Below, in pieces: positions 24,823 to 33,332 of a stretch of DNA of 64,000 nt. The stretch comes from CAZJUR01 sp964549525. Lineage in GTDB: Bacteria; Patescibacteriota; Saccharimonadia; Saccharimonadales; Saccharimonadaceae. A program made the translations under genes and the position numbers. The notes beneath the pieces were generated by a model. The model did not search any database, was not told the origin of the DNA, and worked only from the letters and a program-made list of their open reading frames with translations. The stretch spans positions 1 through 64,000 of the forward strand of contig CAZJUR010000001.1 in NCBI GenBank assembly GCA_964549525.1, in the 5' to 3' direction. The first letter of the stretch is position 1; every line of letters starts with the position of its first letter.

Positions 24823-26020
24823 ATACAATTCCATTCCCTTTTTTACTCTCACCTACATTGCGTGGAGAAATTTGGTCAACAAAAAACTGCGGACTTTTTT
24901 GACGGTTTTTGGCGTGATAATTGGAATTGGGGCAATTTGCTTCTTACTTTCTTTCGGTATAGGGCTTCGTGAACTCGTCACACAAGAAGTTATTGGAGGT
25001 AAATCTGTCAATTCTATTGAAGTAACCAGCCCAAATTCAACCATTGTAAAGTTAGATAATAAAAACCGCCAACGTATATCTTCTTTACCAAGAGTTACCC
25101 AAGTCGGATCATCTTTTTCATTTGCCGGCGCATTGTCGTATACCAGTAGTGAAATAGATACTGTTGTGTATGGTGTCGATAAAAATTTTCAAAAGCTTTC
25201 AAATATTGCTACCAGTCATGGGCGATTAATTGAGACAAGTGATGCACAAGTAGCGCTCGTTAATGAAGCTGCGCTGAGTGCAATCGGTGTAAAAGATAAG
25301 AAAAAAATACTCAATCAACCTATTACTTTGCGTATTCCTTTAACCTCTTCTCAATCAAATAAAAAAGCAATCGATCAAGTATTTACCGTTATTGGTGTAG
25401 TTGATTCAGGAAAAGGAGCCGAGGTATTTATTCCTAATTTTGTTTTTGAAAATGCAGGAATTACCTCCTATTCACAGGTAAAAATTGTCGCCGAAAGCAG
25501 CGATAAAATCCCCTACTTGCGCAAGCAAATAGAGAGTTTTGGGTTTGAAACGACATCACCTATCGATACCATTGAACAAATTAACCAAATTTTTCAATTT
25601 TTTACTATTATGCTTGTAGGGTTTGGTGCGATCGGTATGATTGTGGCTGTACTCGGAATGTTTAATACCTTGACGATATCACTGCTTGAGCGCACAAAAG
25701 AACTTGGACTAATGGTAGCACTTGGCGGTAGGAATAAGGACATGAAACTGCTATTTACCATAGAAGCGGTTGTTTTATCTTTAATTGGTTCTATTGCCGG
25801 TATTTTACTTGCTATGGTCAGTGCTTTTATAGTGGATATGTTTATGAATAATATGGCTCAGAGTCGCGGTGTCACTGAATCATTTACCTTATTTGCCTTT
25901 CCACCGTGGCTTATTTTAGCAATGATCGTATTTATGATTCTTGTGGGACTTATGGTGGTGTATTTTCCGGCAAAACGCGCCGAAAAAATCAATCCAATTG
26001 ATGCGTTGCGGCGTGAATAG
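24806..26020 (+). CDS. MacB-like ABC transporter permease (FtsX domain)
   Basis: 404 residues with the MacB architecture: a first membrane helix (TFLTVFGVIIGIGAICFLLSF, about 28-50), a periplasmic-type extracellular core (about 55-255) and three C-terminal helices including the FtsX segment GFGAIGMIVAVLGMFNTLTI and the ending INPIDALRRE. Start at 24806 (MSTKFKYN) lies inside the ATPase gene. ATPase and permease together make a complete mechanotransmission-type transporter. The neighbouring giant protein may be a partner; this is inference. Confidence 0.92.
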   Translation: MSTKFKYNSIPFFTLTYIAWRNLVNKKLRTFLTVFGVIIGIGAICFLLSFGIGLRELVTQEVIGGKSVNSIEVTSPNSTIVKLDNKNRQRISSLPRVTQVGSSFSFAGALSYTSSEIDTVVYGVDKNFQKLSNIATSHGRLIETSDAQVALVNEAALSAIGVKDKKKILNQPITLRIPLTSSQSNKKAIDQVFTVIGVVDSGKGAEVFIPNFVFENAGITSYSQVKIVAESSDKIPYLRKQIESFGFETTSPIDTIEQINQIFQFFTIMLVGFGAIGMIVAVLGMFNTLTISLLERTKELGLMVALGGRNKDMKLLFTIEAVVLSLIGSIAGILLAMVSAFIVDMFMNNMAQSRGVTESFTLFAFPPWLILAMIVFMILVGLMVVYFPAKRAEKINPIDALRRE

Positions 26021-26022
26021 CT

Positions 26023-26394
26023 CTACGTATTTGCTTCAATAACGTGGGCTACATCACTCATCACAGCCTGAGACTTAACGATGTAATCTTTAGCACCTAG
26101 TTCAAAAGCTTGATTTTTTTCCTTTTCACTAGATAAGGCTGTAAAGATAATTACCGGTAGATTTTTTGTTTCTGCTTGAGAGCGAATTTGTTTGAGAACA
26201 TCTAAACCACTTAGGCCAGGCATCATAATATCAAGTAGTAAGATATCTGGTTTAAATGATTGGATTAATTCAAAGGTTTCTGGACCATTTTGAGCTTGTT
26301 TAACGTGATATTTTTTGGTTTCAAGATAAATGGTATACAATTTCGCAATGCCGTCATCGTCATCAGCAATAAGAATTTTTTTATGGGTATTCAT
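26023..26394 (-). CDS. Receiver-only response regulator
   Basis: 123 residues, a single CheY-like receiver: acidic pocket IADDDD, phospho-acceptor in ILLLDIMMPGLSG (Asp about 53), switch residue in IIFTALSS and Lys in AKDYIVKSQ. No output domain. It lies at the end of a minus-strand run after the LexA-like gene; no histidine kinase is adjacent. It may act by protein contact on the surface-polysaccharide or pilus machinery (inference). Its stop is 2 bases from the convergent MacB-like permease stop. Confidence 0.92.
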   Translation of the reverse strand: MNTHKKILIADDDDGIAKLYTIYLETKKYHVKQAQNGPETFELIQSFKPDILLLDIMMPGLSGLDVLKQIRSQAETKNLPVIIFTALSSEKEKNQAFELGAKDYIVKSQAVMSDVAHVIEANT

Positions 26395-26407
26395 AGCTAT
26401 AAATATA

Positions 26408-26812
26408 TCATAATTTATCTATACTATCGAGTCCGTATTTTTTTCTGATAGCATTTGCAGCATCTGGATAGTCGAGAAAGGTGAGTGTCTGTACTATTGC
26501 TTCTATTTCTTGGTGGAATTGTTTTTGGGAAGTGTTTTTTTGCTGATATAAAGCTAGTTTTTGGTTTATTTTTCGTAGCAACCAATCAAGCTGTTTGAGG
26601 TTACGAGAAACTTGAGTTAATTTCAAAGACCGAGCTGAGTGATCCTTTTTTTCAAGATAACCGAGCCGTACAAGATTATCAACATGAATAGCCACAGTCG
26701 ATACAGAACGATATTGTAGCGAGGTCATAATCTCACGGTAGGTTGGCGCATAGTCATTGGTAGCAATAAATCCTTCTATAAACGTGAGGAGTTGTCGTTG
26801 TTTTTTGGTCAT
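26408..26812 (-). CDS. LexA-like winged-helix protein without the autoprotease domain
   Basis: 134 residues. The first 65 match the LexA DNA-binding domain (KQRQLLTFIEGFIATNDYAPTYREI, with VSTVAIHVDNLVRLGYLEKK and ARSLKLT). The Ser-Lys peptidase domain is replaced by a short helical, Gln-rich tail, so it cannot self-cleave and is not a classical SOS repressor. Its ATG overlaps the stop of the O-antigen ligase-like gene, suggesting it regulates or is co-expressed with surface polysaccharide genes. Confidence 0.82.
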   Translation of the reverse strand: MTKKQRQLLTFIEGFIATNDYAPTYREIMTSLQYRSVSTVAIHVDNLVRLGYLEKKDHSARSLKLTQVSRNLKQLDWLLRKINQKLALYQQKNTSQKQFHQEIEAIVQTLTFLDYPDAANAIRKKYGLDSIDKL

Positions 26813-28119
26813 GATTGTCTATTCTTTTTTGTTATTTTTTCTTGAAAACCGAGAGCGACACCAGCAAGTCCCCACCACACAAGGCTGACGGTATCGTCAA
26901 CAAATACGGGTAGAACTAGTCCGATCGCAAATAAGCCAACCCCACTTGATAGCACAGCCATTGCGAGCCAATCATGGCGTCGTACTTTATACAGACGTCT
27001 ATATATTATAGAAATAATAGCTCCAAATAGCGCAAGCCCCAGCCAGCCAGATTCATGTGCGATAAATAAGTATTGATTTTCGATAACAAGTGGTTGGTCA
27101 GATAAATATGAAGCGGATCCGGTCGATCCAATACCAGCCCCGAATGGCTGGTCGAGCATTCGTTGATAGCCATCGCCTAGTGAGGTAACATGCGCATCAT
27201 CAGAATTGATTTGATTGCTGTCTTTTGGGTTATTGTGGAATATGGTGTTTTGGACAAAAGATGTATCTCTGAAAAAAAAGAGGCTACTGATCATCGCTAG
27301 TATGATAGATGATCCAATAAGCCAAAACTTTTTTGGCATCTTGCTACCGTGCCATAAAATAACCGCGCTGGTGACTGAAATAAACACCGCACCCAGTGCG
27401 CTACGTGAATAACTAAACCAAACAACAAGCGATAAACAAAATAATATACCTGCTGCAATTATTTTTTGTATTGATCTGTTTCTGTGTTTCATGAGCGTGT
27501 ATACAAGTACAAAAACAAAGCCAGTTGCTGCCAGTGCACCGAGCGGATTAGGTCCGCGTAATGTTCCATTGATACGAATAAAATCATGATTTCGATCGAC
27601 GGTGAGATAGGGCTGGATCGTATCTTTGTTGTAGCCAATTGAAGCCAGTATATCTTTCGGCAAGACGCTGAGCTGAAGAAGAGCAAATATGAGAGAAATA
27701 GAACCGGCGATTGATACGGTGGTGAGAATATTTTTCTTGAGGGTGGGTATAAATTTGACCGCAAGATAGACCACACCAAAAAAAGCAATATAACGAAGAT
27801 CGATCATAAGACCTGCAATGATTTGCTGTACTGAACCGCCGAAGATAGTGATTAGTAAAATGTGCAAAACAATATATGCAATCAGACAGACAACGAGCTT
27901 ATCATAATAGATATAAGATATCTTTCCTTTCATGAGCAATATAATAAATAGAATAATTGCGCTTAACAGGATTAATATTTCTTTCCACGCTTTAATGATG
28001 AGCTTTTGTTCCGGCCATATGCTACTTAGCCACACGCTAATTGGAGCATGAAAAAAAATAAAGAAGAAAATGAACACCAAAAGAAATTGGAGACTTCTTT
28101 TGAGGTACGTTTGAGGCAT
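26809..28119 (-). CDS. O-antigen ligase/polymerase-like membrane protein
   Basis: A 436-residue protein with about ten to twelve hydrophobic helices, starting MPQTYLKRSLQFLLVF. It has the Wzy_C/O-antigen ligase pattern: a large loop (about 290-345, with DDAHVTSLGDGYQRMLDQPFGAGIGSTG) between late helices. The segment RINGTLRGPNPLGALAATGF in the middle is also typical. It would polymerise or ligate a lipid-linked glycan on the outer face of the membrane. Divergent from the phosphoglycosyltransferase gene. Confidence 0.82.
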   Translation of the reverse strand: MPQTYLKRSLQFLLVFIFFFIFFHAPISVWLSSIWPEQKLIIKAWKEILILLSAIILFIILLMKGKISYIYYDKLVVCLIAYIVLHILLITIFGGSVQQIIAGLMIDLRYIAFFGVVYLAVKFIPTLKKNILTTVSIAGSISLIFALLQLSVLPKDILASIGYNKDTIQPYLTVDRNHDFIRINGTLRGPNPLGALAATGFVFVLVYTLMKHRNRSIQKIIAAGILFCLSLVVWFSYSRSALGAVFISVTSAVILWHGSKMPKKFWLIGSSIILAMISSLFFFRDTSFVQNTIFHNNPKDSNQINSDDAHVTSLGDGYQRMLDQPFGAGIGSTGSASYLSDQPLVIENQYLFIAHESGWLGLALFGAIISIIYRRLYKVRRHDWLAMAVLSSGVGLFAIGLVLPVFVDDTVSLVWWGLAGVALGFQEKITKKNRQS

Positions 28120-28125
28120 ATAATA

Positions 28126-28131
28126 ATGATA
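28126..28131 (-). promoter_or_regulatory. -10-like box 6 bases before the O-antigen ligase-like gene
   Basis: TATCAT-N6-ATG on the minus strand. A plus-strand TACAAT (28130-28135) overlaps it by two bases. Confidence 0.4.
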
Positions 28132-28155
28132 CAATAGACATCATTAGGAATATAT

Positions 28156-29592
28156 ATGCACGTTCGAAATAATGTTTTTTATAGCCTTGTTCTTATAGCA
28201 GTCGATTTATTGGTGTTAGCCCTTGCCTTTACACTCGCGTATATTATACGAGTACAATTTGATCCTCGCCCACTTGTGCAAGAAATTGCCAGCCGAGATT
28301 ATTTTTTTACATTTCTCTCCATTGCTCCGTTATGGGTTATTACACTCGGTGCACTAGGATTATATGACCGCAATGTTCGCAATAATAGAACTAACGAAAC
28401 GCTAAAGTTATTTATAGGCTCCTTCATCGGTATTCTATTAGTAATTGGGTATGAATACGTGACTGGAAAACCGGTTTTTCCGGCACGATTAGTAGCTGTC
28501 TATGCTTTCTTGGGATCTTTTGTGTTGCTTGTCATTGCTCGTTTACTTATTCATACGCTACGAAAATGGTTATTCGATCAAGGGTTTGGTGCCCACCGTC
28601 TTTTAGTTATTGGAAATTCAGATACGACGAGAGATCTCCTACGAGAATTGACCCAAAGCCCGCATAATGGTTATCATATATCAGCTTTTTCTGGCGGACC
28701 AAAAAAATTTATTCCGCCAGAGCGAGATATTGCCTATTATCCGCGCGTAGAAAGAGCCTTGAATGTTATTAAACCGCTACATATTACAGCCATTATTCAA
28801 ACTGATTTATATGAGCAGCAATATAAAAACGATGCAATTTTGAGTGCTGCTCAGTCTAATCATATAGATTATAATTTTATTCCAGGCCAGTCTGATTTTT
28901 ATACGGGCAAAAACACTGTTGATGTATTTTTGGGCTATCCTATGATATCTGTATCTCAGACACCTCTTATCGGCTGGGGTGAAGTAGCAAAACGTATCGT
29001 GGATATTATTCTTACGTCATTCCTACTGGTTGTGCTTAGCCCATTGTTGGTGCTCATAGGTATCTTGCAGAAAATTTTTAATCCCGGTCCACTATTTTAT
29101 AAAAGTACTCGGCTCAGTCGTTATTCAGATAAATTTACTTTATATAAATTCCGTTCTATGGCACCAAAGTATGGTAAGCAAGATGCTGGAGATGATTTCA
29201 AAATGATGGGAAGAGAAGATTTAGCACGTGAATATGAAAAAAATCGCAAAGTTAAACATGATCCTCGCATTACTCGTTTTGGTCATTTTTTGCGCTCGAC
29301 TTCTATCGATGAACTTCCCCAGCTATGGAATGTGCTAAAAGGCGATCTTAGTTTAGTTGGTCCTCGACCAATTCTGCCTCAGGAAATGAGATATGTACAG
29401 CACGCTAGTTTATTACACAGCGTTAAATCTGGTGCAACTGGCCTGTGGCAAGTTTCGGGTCGGAGTAATCTCAGTTTTGAAAAACGGATTGAACTCGAGA
29501 CGTATTACGCGCAGAACTGGAGTTTTTGGTTAGATATTAAAATACTATTTAAGACAATTTGGGTTGTTATTTCAAAACATGGCGCCAAATAA
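28156..29592 (+). CDS. Polyprenyl-phosphate glycosylphosphotransferase (WbaP/EpsE type)
   Basis: 478 residues. N-terminal membrane helices (about 8-130), a Rossmann-like central region (RLLVIGNSDTTRDLL), then the catalytic bacterial sugar transferase domain from about residue 275: KRIVDIILTSFLLVVLSPLL reentrant helix, FYKSTRLSRYSDKFTLYKFRSM, ITRFGHFLRSTSIDELPQLWN and LSLVGPRPILP. It transfers a sugar-1-phosphate to undecaprenyl phosphate, starting a surface polysaccharide or glycolipid. It overlaps the following glycosyltransferase by 14 bases. Confidence 0.93.
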   Translation: MHVRNNVFYSLVLIAVDLLVLALAFTLAYIIRVQFDPRPLVQEIASRDYFFTFLSIAPLWVITLGALGLYDRNVRNNRTNETLKLFIGSFIGILLVIGYEYVTGKPVFPARLVAVYAFLGSFVLLVIARLLIHTLRKWLFDQGFGAHRLLVIGNSDTTRDLLRELTQSPHNGYHISAFSGGPKKFIPPERDIAYYPRVERALNVIKPLHITAIIQTDLYEQQYKNDAILSAAQSNHIDYNFIPGQSDFYTGKNTVDVFLGYPMISVSQTPLIGWGEVAKRIVDIILTSFLLVVLSPLLVLIGILQKIFNPGPLFYKSTRLSRYSDKFTLYKFRSMAPKYGKQDAGDDFKMMGREDLAREYEKNRKVKHDPRITRFGHFLRSTSIDELPQLWNVLKGDLSLVGPRPILPQEMRYVQHASLLHSVKSGATGLWQVSGRSNLSFEKRIELETYYAQNWSFWLDIKILFKTIWVVISKHGAK

Positions 29593-30703
29593 TCTACGCG
29601 TTGCAATTGTTCATGATTGGCTCACGAGCATGGGTGGAGCTGAACCAACGGTGCTTGAAATTGCAAAATTATTCCCCAATGCACCGATTTATACCAGTGT
29701 ATATGATTACAAAAAAATGTCAGCGTTCCATCATCGAGATATTAGAACAACATGGTTACAAAAAATTCCAAGTACCTTTAAGTTTAAACATACTCTTTTT
29801 CCTGTTTTGCGAGCTTATGCGTTTCGTCGTCTCGACCTTCGTGAATTTGATCTTGTTATATCGAGTAGTAGTGCTGAAGCAAAAGCAATAAAAAAACGTC
29901 CAGACGCACTTCATATCTGCTATTGTCATACACCAACGCGCTATTACTGGAGTCATTATCAGGAGTTTAGGAAGGAATTTTCATTTGGTTTTCTCACGTT
30001 ATTCGTCCGACCATTTATACCTTTTTTCGTACGATGGATGAGAAAAAAAGATTTGCAAGCAGCAGCTGGTGTCGATGTGTGGCTTGCTAATTCGCAGGTA
30101 ACGAAACAACGGATAAAAAAATATTATAATGCGACTGCACGTGTCATACACCCTCCTGTTCAAACAAAAAAATTTATTGCATCTCCTGCTACATCACATC
30201 GAGATGGATATATTATATGGGGCAGGCATGTTCCCTATAAAAGATTTGACCTCGCAATTCAGGCGTGCAATAAACTCGGAAAAAAACTCACAGTGATTGG
30301 AGAAGGGCCGGATACCGCACGTCTGAAAAGAATGGCTGGACCGACCATTACATTTGTAGGCAGAGTGAGTGATGCAGAGTTAATTCAATACGCGCACCAG
30401 GCAAAATATTTTTTTCTTCCTAATGAAGAAGACTTTGGTATTTCAGCAGTTGAAGCACTGGCTGCCGGTCTTGCGATTGTCGCATATAAAAAAGGTGGGG
30501 CTTTGGATATTGTAGAAGATGGCGTGTCCGGAATTTTTTTTGAAGAACAAACTATCAACGCTGTAACGCACGCAATGCAAGCAATAGAAAAAACATTTTT
30601 TTCGACTAACACACTTGTTCAAAGAGCGAAACGTTTCGATGTTATATTATTTCAAACTAAACTAAAAAAAATAATTATCGATAACGTCGAATCATTGCAA
30701 TAG
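29579..30703 (+). CDS. Glycosyltransferase family 4
   Basis: A GT-B enzyme of 374 residues; start at 29579 (MAPNNLRVAIVHDWL). Features are the N-terminal IVHDWLTSMGGAEPTVLEIAKLFP acceptor domain, CYCHTPTRYYWSHY, and the donor-binding C-terminal domain with YIIWGRHVPYKRFDLAIQAC and the EX7E-type FFLPNEEDFGISAVEALAAG. Likely mannosyl- or related transferase acting on the lipid-linked glycan. Its end overlaps the convergent flippase-like gene by 29 bases. Confidence 0.92.
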   Translation: MAPNNLRVAIVHDWLTSMGGAEPTVLEIAKLFPNAPIYTSVYDYKKMSAFHHRDIRTTWLQKIPSTFKFKHTLFPVLRAYAFRRLDLREFDLVISSSSAEAKAIKKRPDALHICYCHTPTRYYWSHYQEFRKEFSFGFLTLFVRPFIPFFVRWMRKKDLQAAAGVDVWLANSQVTKQRIKKYYNATARVIHPPVQTKKFIASPATSHRDGYIIWGRHVPYKRFDLAIQACNKLGKKLTVIGEGPDTARLKRMAGPTITFVGRVSDAELIQYAHQAKYFFLPNEEDFGISAVEALAAGLAIVAYKKGGALDIVEDGVSGIFFEEQTINAVTHAMQAIEKTFFSTNTLVQRAKRFDVILFQTKLKKIIIDNVESLQ

Positions 30704-31517
30704 CAACAATACCTATAATAATATCAATCACGAATGTGATACACCTCCAAATGATAATCACACTGGCCGAAAAACCAAAATAATAGAAAATAACTTCTCT
30801 AACACCAATACCACCTGGCGCAAAAATAGCTAGCATACCAGACCCAATTGCTGTACTTGATGCCGATATAGCTGATAGTAGACGTGGCGTGCCATCAATT
30901 CCGAATGCTATGATAAAGAACCCAATCCCGACAAGTGTCCAGGCAAAAAAGCAGTAACTAATCGCCTTTAGCCAACAGCGCATATGTAGGGTTAAATGCT
31001 CGCCTTTTAATCGTATATTAATATGATGATGTCGCCACAATATTACTCCAATAATGACTATTGTAGCTGTCAATAAAAGACCAAGCCATATGTCGATTGT
31101 GTAGATCCATATCAGTGCTCCATAGAGTAAAGATGAGCCGACCATATTAGCATTTTCAATAAGTTGAGCCAAGCTACTTTCACGAACATTCATACCGAGT
31201 TTTTTTGCATATTTTGCGCGAAATGAAAGAGTGAATAGACTAGTTGGAAGATACTTATAAGGTTGGGATGCAAAAAAAGCCAATTGTTGCTTTCGAGGAG
31301 TTGATGGTTGAATTTCTCGCGCTACTAGCAACCAGTGATAAGATAGTACACTATACCCCAAAAAGAAAAACATAGACGCAGTTAGTATTTCTAAGAAAGC
31401 CCCTGGTACTTTTTGCCACTCGACTAGATGAGCAAACTCCTGAGCTTTCATATACACAAAAACGAGTAGCGCTATCGTCAGACTAATCTCAACAAATTTT
31501 ATGAGGTTTTTTTTCAT
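30675..31517 (-). CDS. Lysylphosphatidylglycerol synthase TM-region / UPF0104-like membrane protein
   Basis: 280 residues with seven to eight hydrophobic helices; start at 31517 (MKKNLIKFVEIS). The pattern SLFTLSFRAKYAKKLGMNV and IFAPGGIGVREVIFYYFG (PGG-G-RE motif) is diagnostic for the membrane domain of MprF/YbhN-like proteins. Only the membrane part exists, no lysyl transferase domain, so a lipid-linked sugar flippase-like role is more likely. ATG overlaps the methyltransferase stop. Confidence 0.82.
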   Translation of the reverse strand: MKKNLIKFVEISLTIALLVFVYMKAQEFAHLVEWQKVPGAFLEILTASMFFFLGYSVLSYHWLLVAREIQPSTPRKQQLAFFASQPYKYLPTSLFTLSFRAKYAKKLGMNVRESSLAQLIENANMVGSSLLYGALIWIYTIDIWLGLLLTATIVIIGVILWRHHHINIRLKGEHLTLHMRCWLKAISYCFFAWTLVGIGFFIIAFGIDGTPRLLSAISASSTAIGSGMLAIFAPGGIGVREVIFYYFGFSASVIIIWRCITFVIDIIIGIVAIAMIRRYR

Positions 31518-32167
31518 ATTTTTTTCTGAGCAAGCACAATAGTCCATGGGAGAGGCGATCGGACAGCAACAACTTGTCCAAATTCTCGTGATATAAGATC
31601 TGAAATGGAAGTTTTTGACCAATGATTCAGATGACCAGTCGTATTGCCAAAATCCTTGAGATATTTCAGGCGCGCCATATTAAGAATTCGCCATAGGGGT
31701 TCTCGTGGCACCCCAAGAATAATATACCCTCCCGGTTTTACGATCCGCTTAATTTCTTTTAGGGCAGCTTTTGGATGATCGAGGTGCTCTAATACTTCCA
31801 ATAAAAAAACCATATCGACACTGTGATCTTTTTTTGAAAGGTCATATACACTATCGTGATATATATGTACCAGTGGGTTAAGCTTTTTTGCATGTGGTAA
31901 CAAATGCTCTACATATTCCGACGCTTCAAATTCTACATGAGTTGGCAGCATATCGCGAAGACGCTTCGTTGAAAAACCTGCTCCACAGCCAATTTCAAGT
32001 GCTTGACCATCGACCGTCAGACTTTCTTCTATGAGTTCATGGACTGCGCGAAAATAACCATCTAATAATTTTGAACCAATTTTTCCCTGCCCTTCTTCGG
32101 TATATTTATGGAAAAAATCTTCATCTTCTGGTCGTGCTCGCAAGTTAGTATAGTCAACTTTTGTCAT
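31514..32167 (-). CDS. Class I SAM-dependent methyltransferase
   Basis: A 217-residue Methyltransf_11-type enzyme: motif I ALEIGCGAGFSTKRL, motif II region HSVDMVFLLEVLEHLDHP, then IVKPGGYIILGVP. The substrate is probably a sugar or lipid head group given the surrounding glycosyltransferases. Start follows TATACT-N6-ATG, and its -10 box overlaps that of the divergent GT2 gene. Confidence 0.9.
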   Translation of the reverse strand: MTKVDYTNLRARPEDEDFFHKYTEEGQGKIGSKLLDGYFRAVHELIEESLTVDGQALEIGCGAGFSTKRLRDMLPTHVEFEASEYVEHLLPHAKKLNPLVHIYHDSVYDLSKKDHSVDMVFLLEVLEHLDHPKAALKEIKRIVKPGGYIILGVPREPLWRILNMARLKYLKDFGNTTGHLNHWSKTSISDLISREFGQVVAVRSPLPWTIVLAQKKI

Positions 32168-32173
32168 TGTTCT

Positions 32174-32181
32174 AGTATAAT
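32174..32181. promoter_or_regulatory. Overlapping divergent -10 boxes
   Basis: Minus-strand TATACT (32174-32179) for the methyltransferase and plus-strand TATAAT (32176-32181) for the GT2 gene share four bases, making a compact bidirectional promoter. Confidence 0.5.
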
Positions 32182-32190
32182 ATATAAGCT

Positions 32191-33141
32191 ATGAAATTAG
32201 TTATTCAAATCCCCTGCTTCAACGAAGAAAAGACTCTTCCAGCAGTTTTGTCGTCAATTCCGAAAAAAATAAGTGGTATTTCAGAAATTATTATCACTAT
32301 TATCGATGACGGATCGACCGATAAAACAGTTGAAGTTGCAAAAAAACACGGGGTAACACATATTATTTCACATCGAACAAATCGCGGTTTAGCACGTTCA
32401 TTTCGTGATGGAATTGACTACGCTTTAGAACTTGGCGCAGATATTGTGGTGAATACCGATGGCGATAATCAATACCCTCAAGATAGAATTACTGATCTTG
32501 TCCAGCCAATTATTAATGGATCGGCTGATATTGTCATTGCTGATCGACAGACTCATTTGATTGAGCATTTTAGTTGGTATAAAAAACTTCTCCAGCGTTT
32601 TGGTAGTTGGATCGTTAATAAAGCTGCTGACACAGATTTACCAGATGCGGCAAGTGGTTTCAGGGCTTATTCACGTGAGTCATTGATACGATTAAACATT
32701 GTGACCGAATTTAGCTATTGCATGGAAACGATTATTCAAGCCGGTCATAAGCGCATGGCAATTTCACACATCAAAGTCAAAACAAACCCAAAAACACGCG
32801 AATCACGTCTCTTTTCAAATATTTGGCAACATGTTTTTTATAGTGCTTCAGCAATTATTCGATCGTATTTGATGTACAAACCAAACATTATTTTTGTTTC
32901 GCTTGGCACTATCCTACTCATACTCGGAATTATTCCTTTTGTACGTTATTTTTATCTTTTAGTCAGTTATACGCCAGGCAATCACATTCAGTCTTTGATT
33001 TTAGGCGTGGTTTTACTGTCGGCCGCATTTCTCTGTTTTGCGTTGGCTATCATCGCTGATCTTATTCGAATAAATAGAATTTTGCACGAAGAACAACTCG
33101 AACAACAACGACGTCTTCGCTTTTCCAAACAGAGAAAATAA
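32191..33141 (+). CDS. Glycosyltransferase family 2 (dolichol/polyprenol-phosphate sugar synthase type)
   Basis: 316 residues. The GT-A core has IQIPCFNEEKTLPAVL, IDDGSTDKT, HRTNRGLARSFRDG, NTDGDNQYP and DAASGFRAYSRES; two C-terminal membrane helices follow (about 228-250 and 265-290). This is the DPM1/GtrB architecture, which makes polyprenyl-phosphate sugars for later transfer outside the membrane. A basic coiled C-terminus (EEQLEQQRRLRFSKQRK) ends the protein 18 bases before tRNA-Gly. Confidence 0.9.
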   Translation: MKLVIQIPCFNEEKTLPAVLSSIPKKISGISEIIITIIDDGSTDKTVEVAKKHGVTHIISHRTNRGLARSFRDGIDYALELGADIVVNTDGDNQYPQDRITDLVQPIINGSADIVIADRQTHLIEHFSWYKKLLQRFGSWIVNKAADTDLPDAASGFRAYSRESLIRLNIVTEFSYCMETIIQAGHKRMAISHIKVKTNPKTRESRLFSNIWQHVFYSASAIIRSYLMYKPNIIFVSLGTILLILGIIPFVRYFYLLVSYTPGNHIQSLILGVVLLSAAFLCFALAIIADLIRINRILHEEQLEQQRRLRFSKQRK

Positions 33142-33159
33142 GCTATAATAACGTCTATT

Positions 33160-33234
33160 GCGGGCGTCGTATAATGGCTAATATACGTGCCTTCCAAGCA
33201 TGTGATGCGAGTTCGATTCTCGCCGCCCGCACCA
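33160..33234 (+). tRNA. tRNA-Gly (TCC)
   Basis: Acceptor GCGGGCG/CGCCCGC, anticodon loop CTTCCAA, T-arm GCGAG-TTCGATT-CTCGC, discriminator A and encoded CCA. A TATAAT lies about 10 bases upstream. Confidence 0.95.
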
Positions 33235-33252
33235 TAAAATCGCCAACAATGT

Positions 33253-33329
33253 GCCCTGGTAGCTCAGCTGGATAGAGCAGGAGACTTCTAAGCTCAAGGT
33301 CGTAGGTTCGAATCCTACCCGGGGCGCCA
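33253..33329 (+). tRNA. tRNA-Arg (TCT)
   Basis: Acceptor GCCCTGG/CCGGGGC (one G-U pair), anticodon loop CTTCTAA, T-arm GTAGG-TTCGAAT-CCTAC, discriminator G, encoded CCA. Only 3 bases separate it from the stop of the convergent Clp gene. Confidence 0.95.
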
Positions 33330-33332
33330 TGT

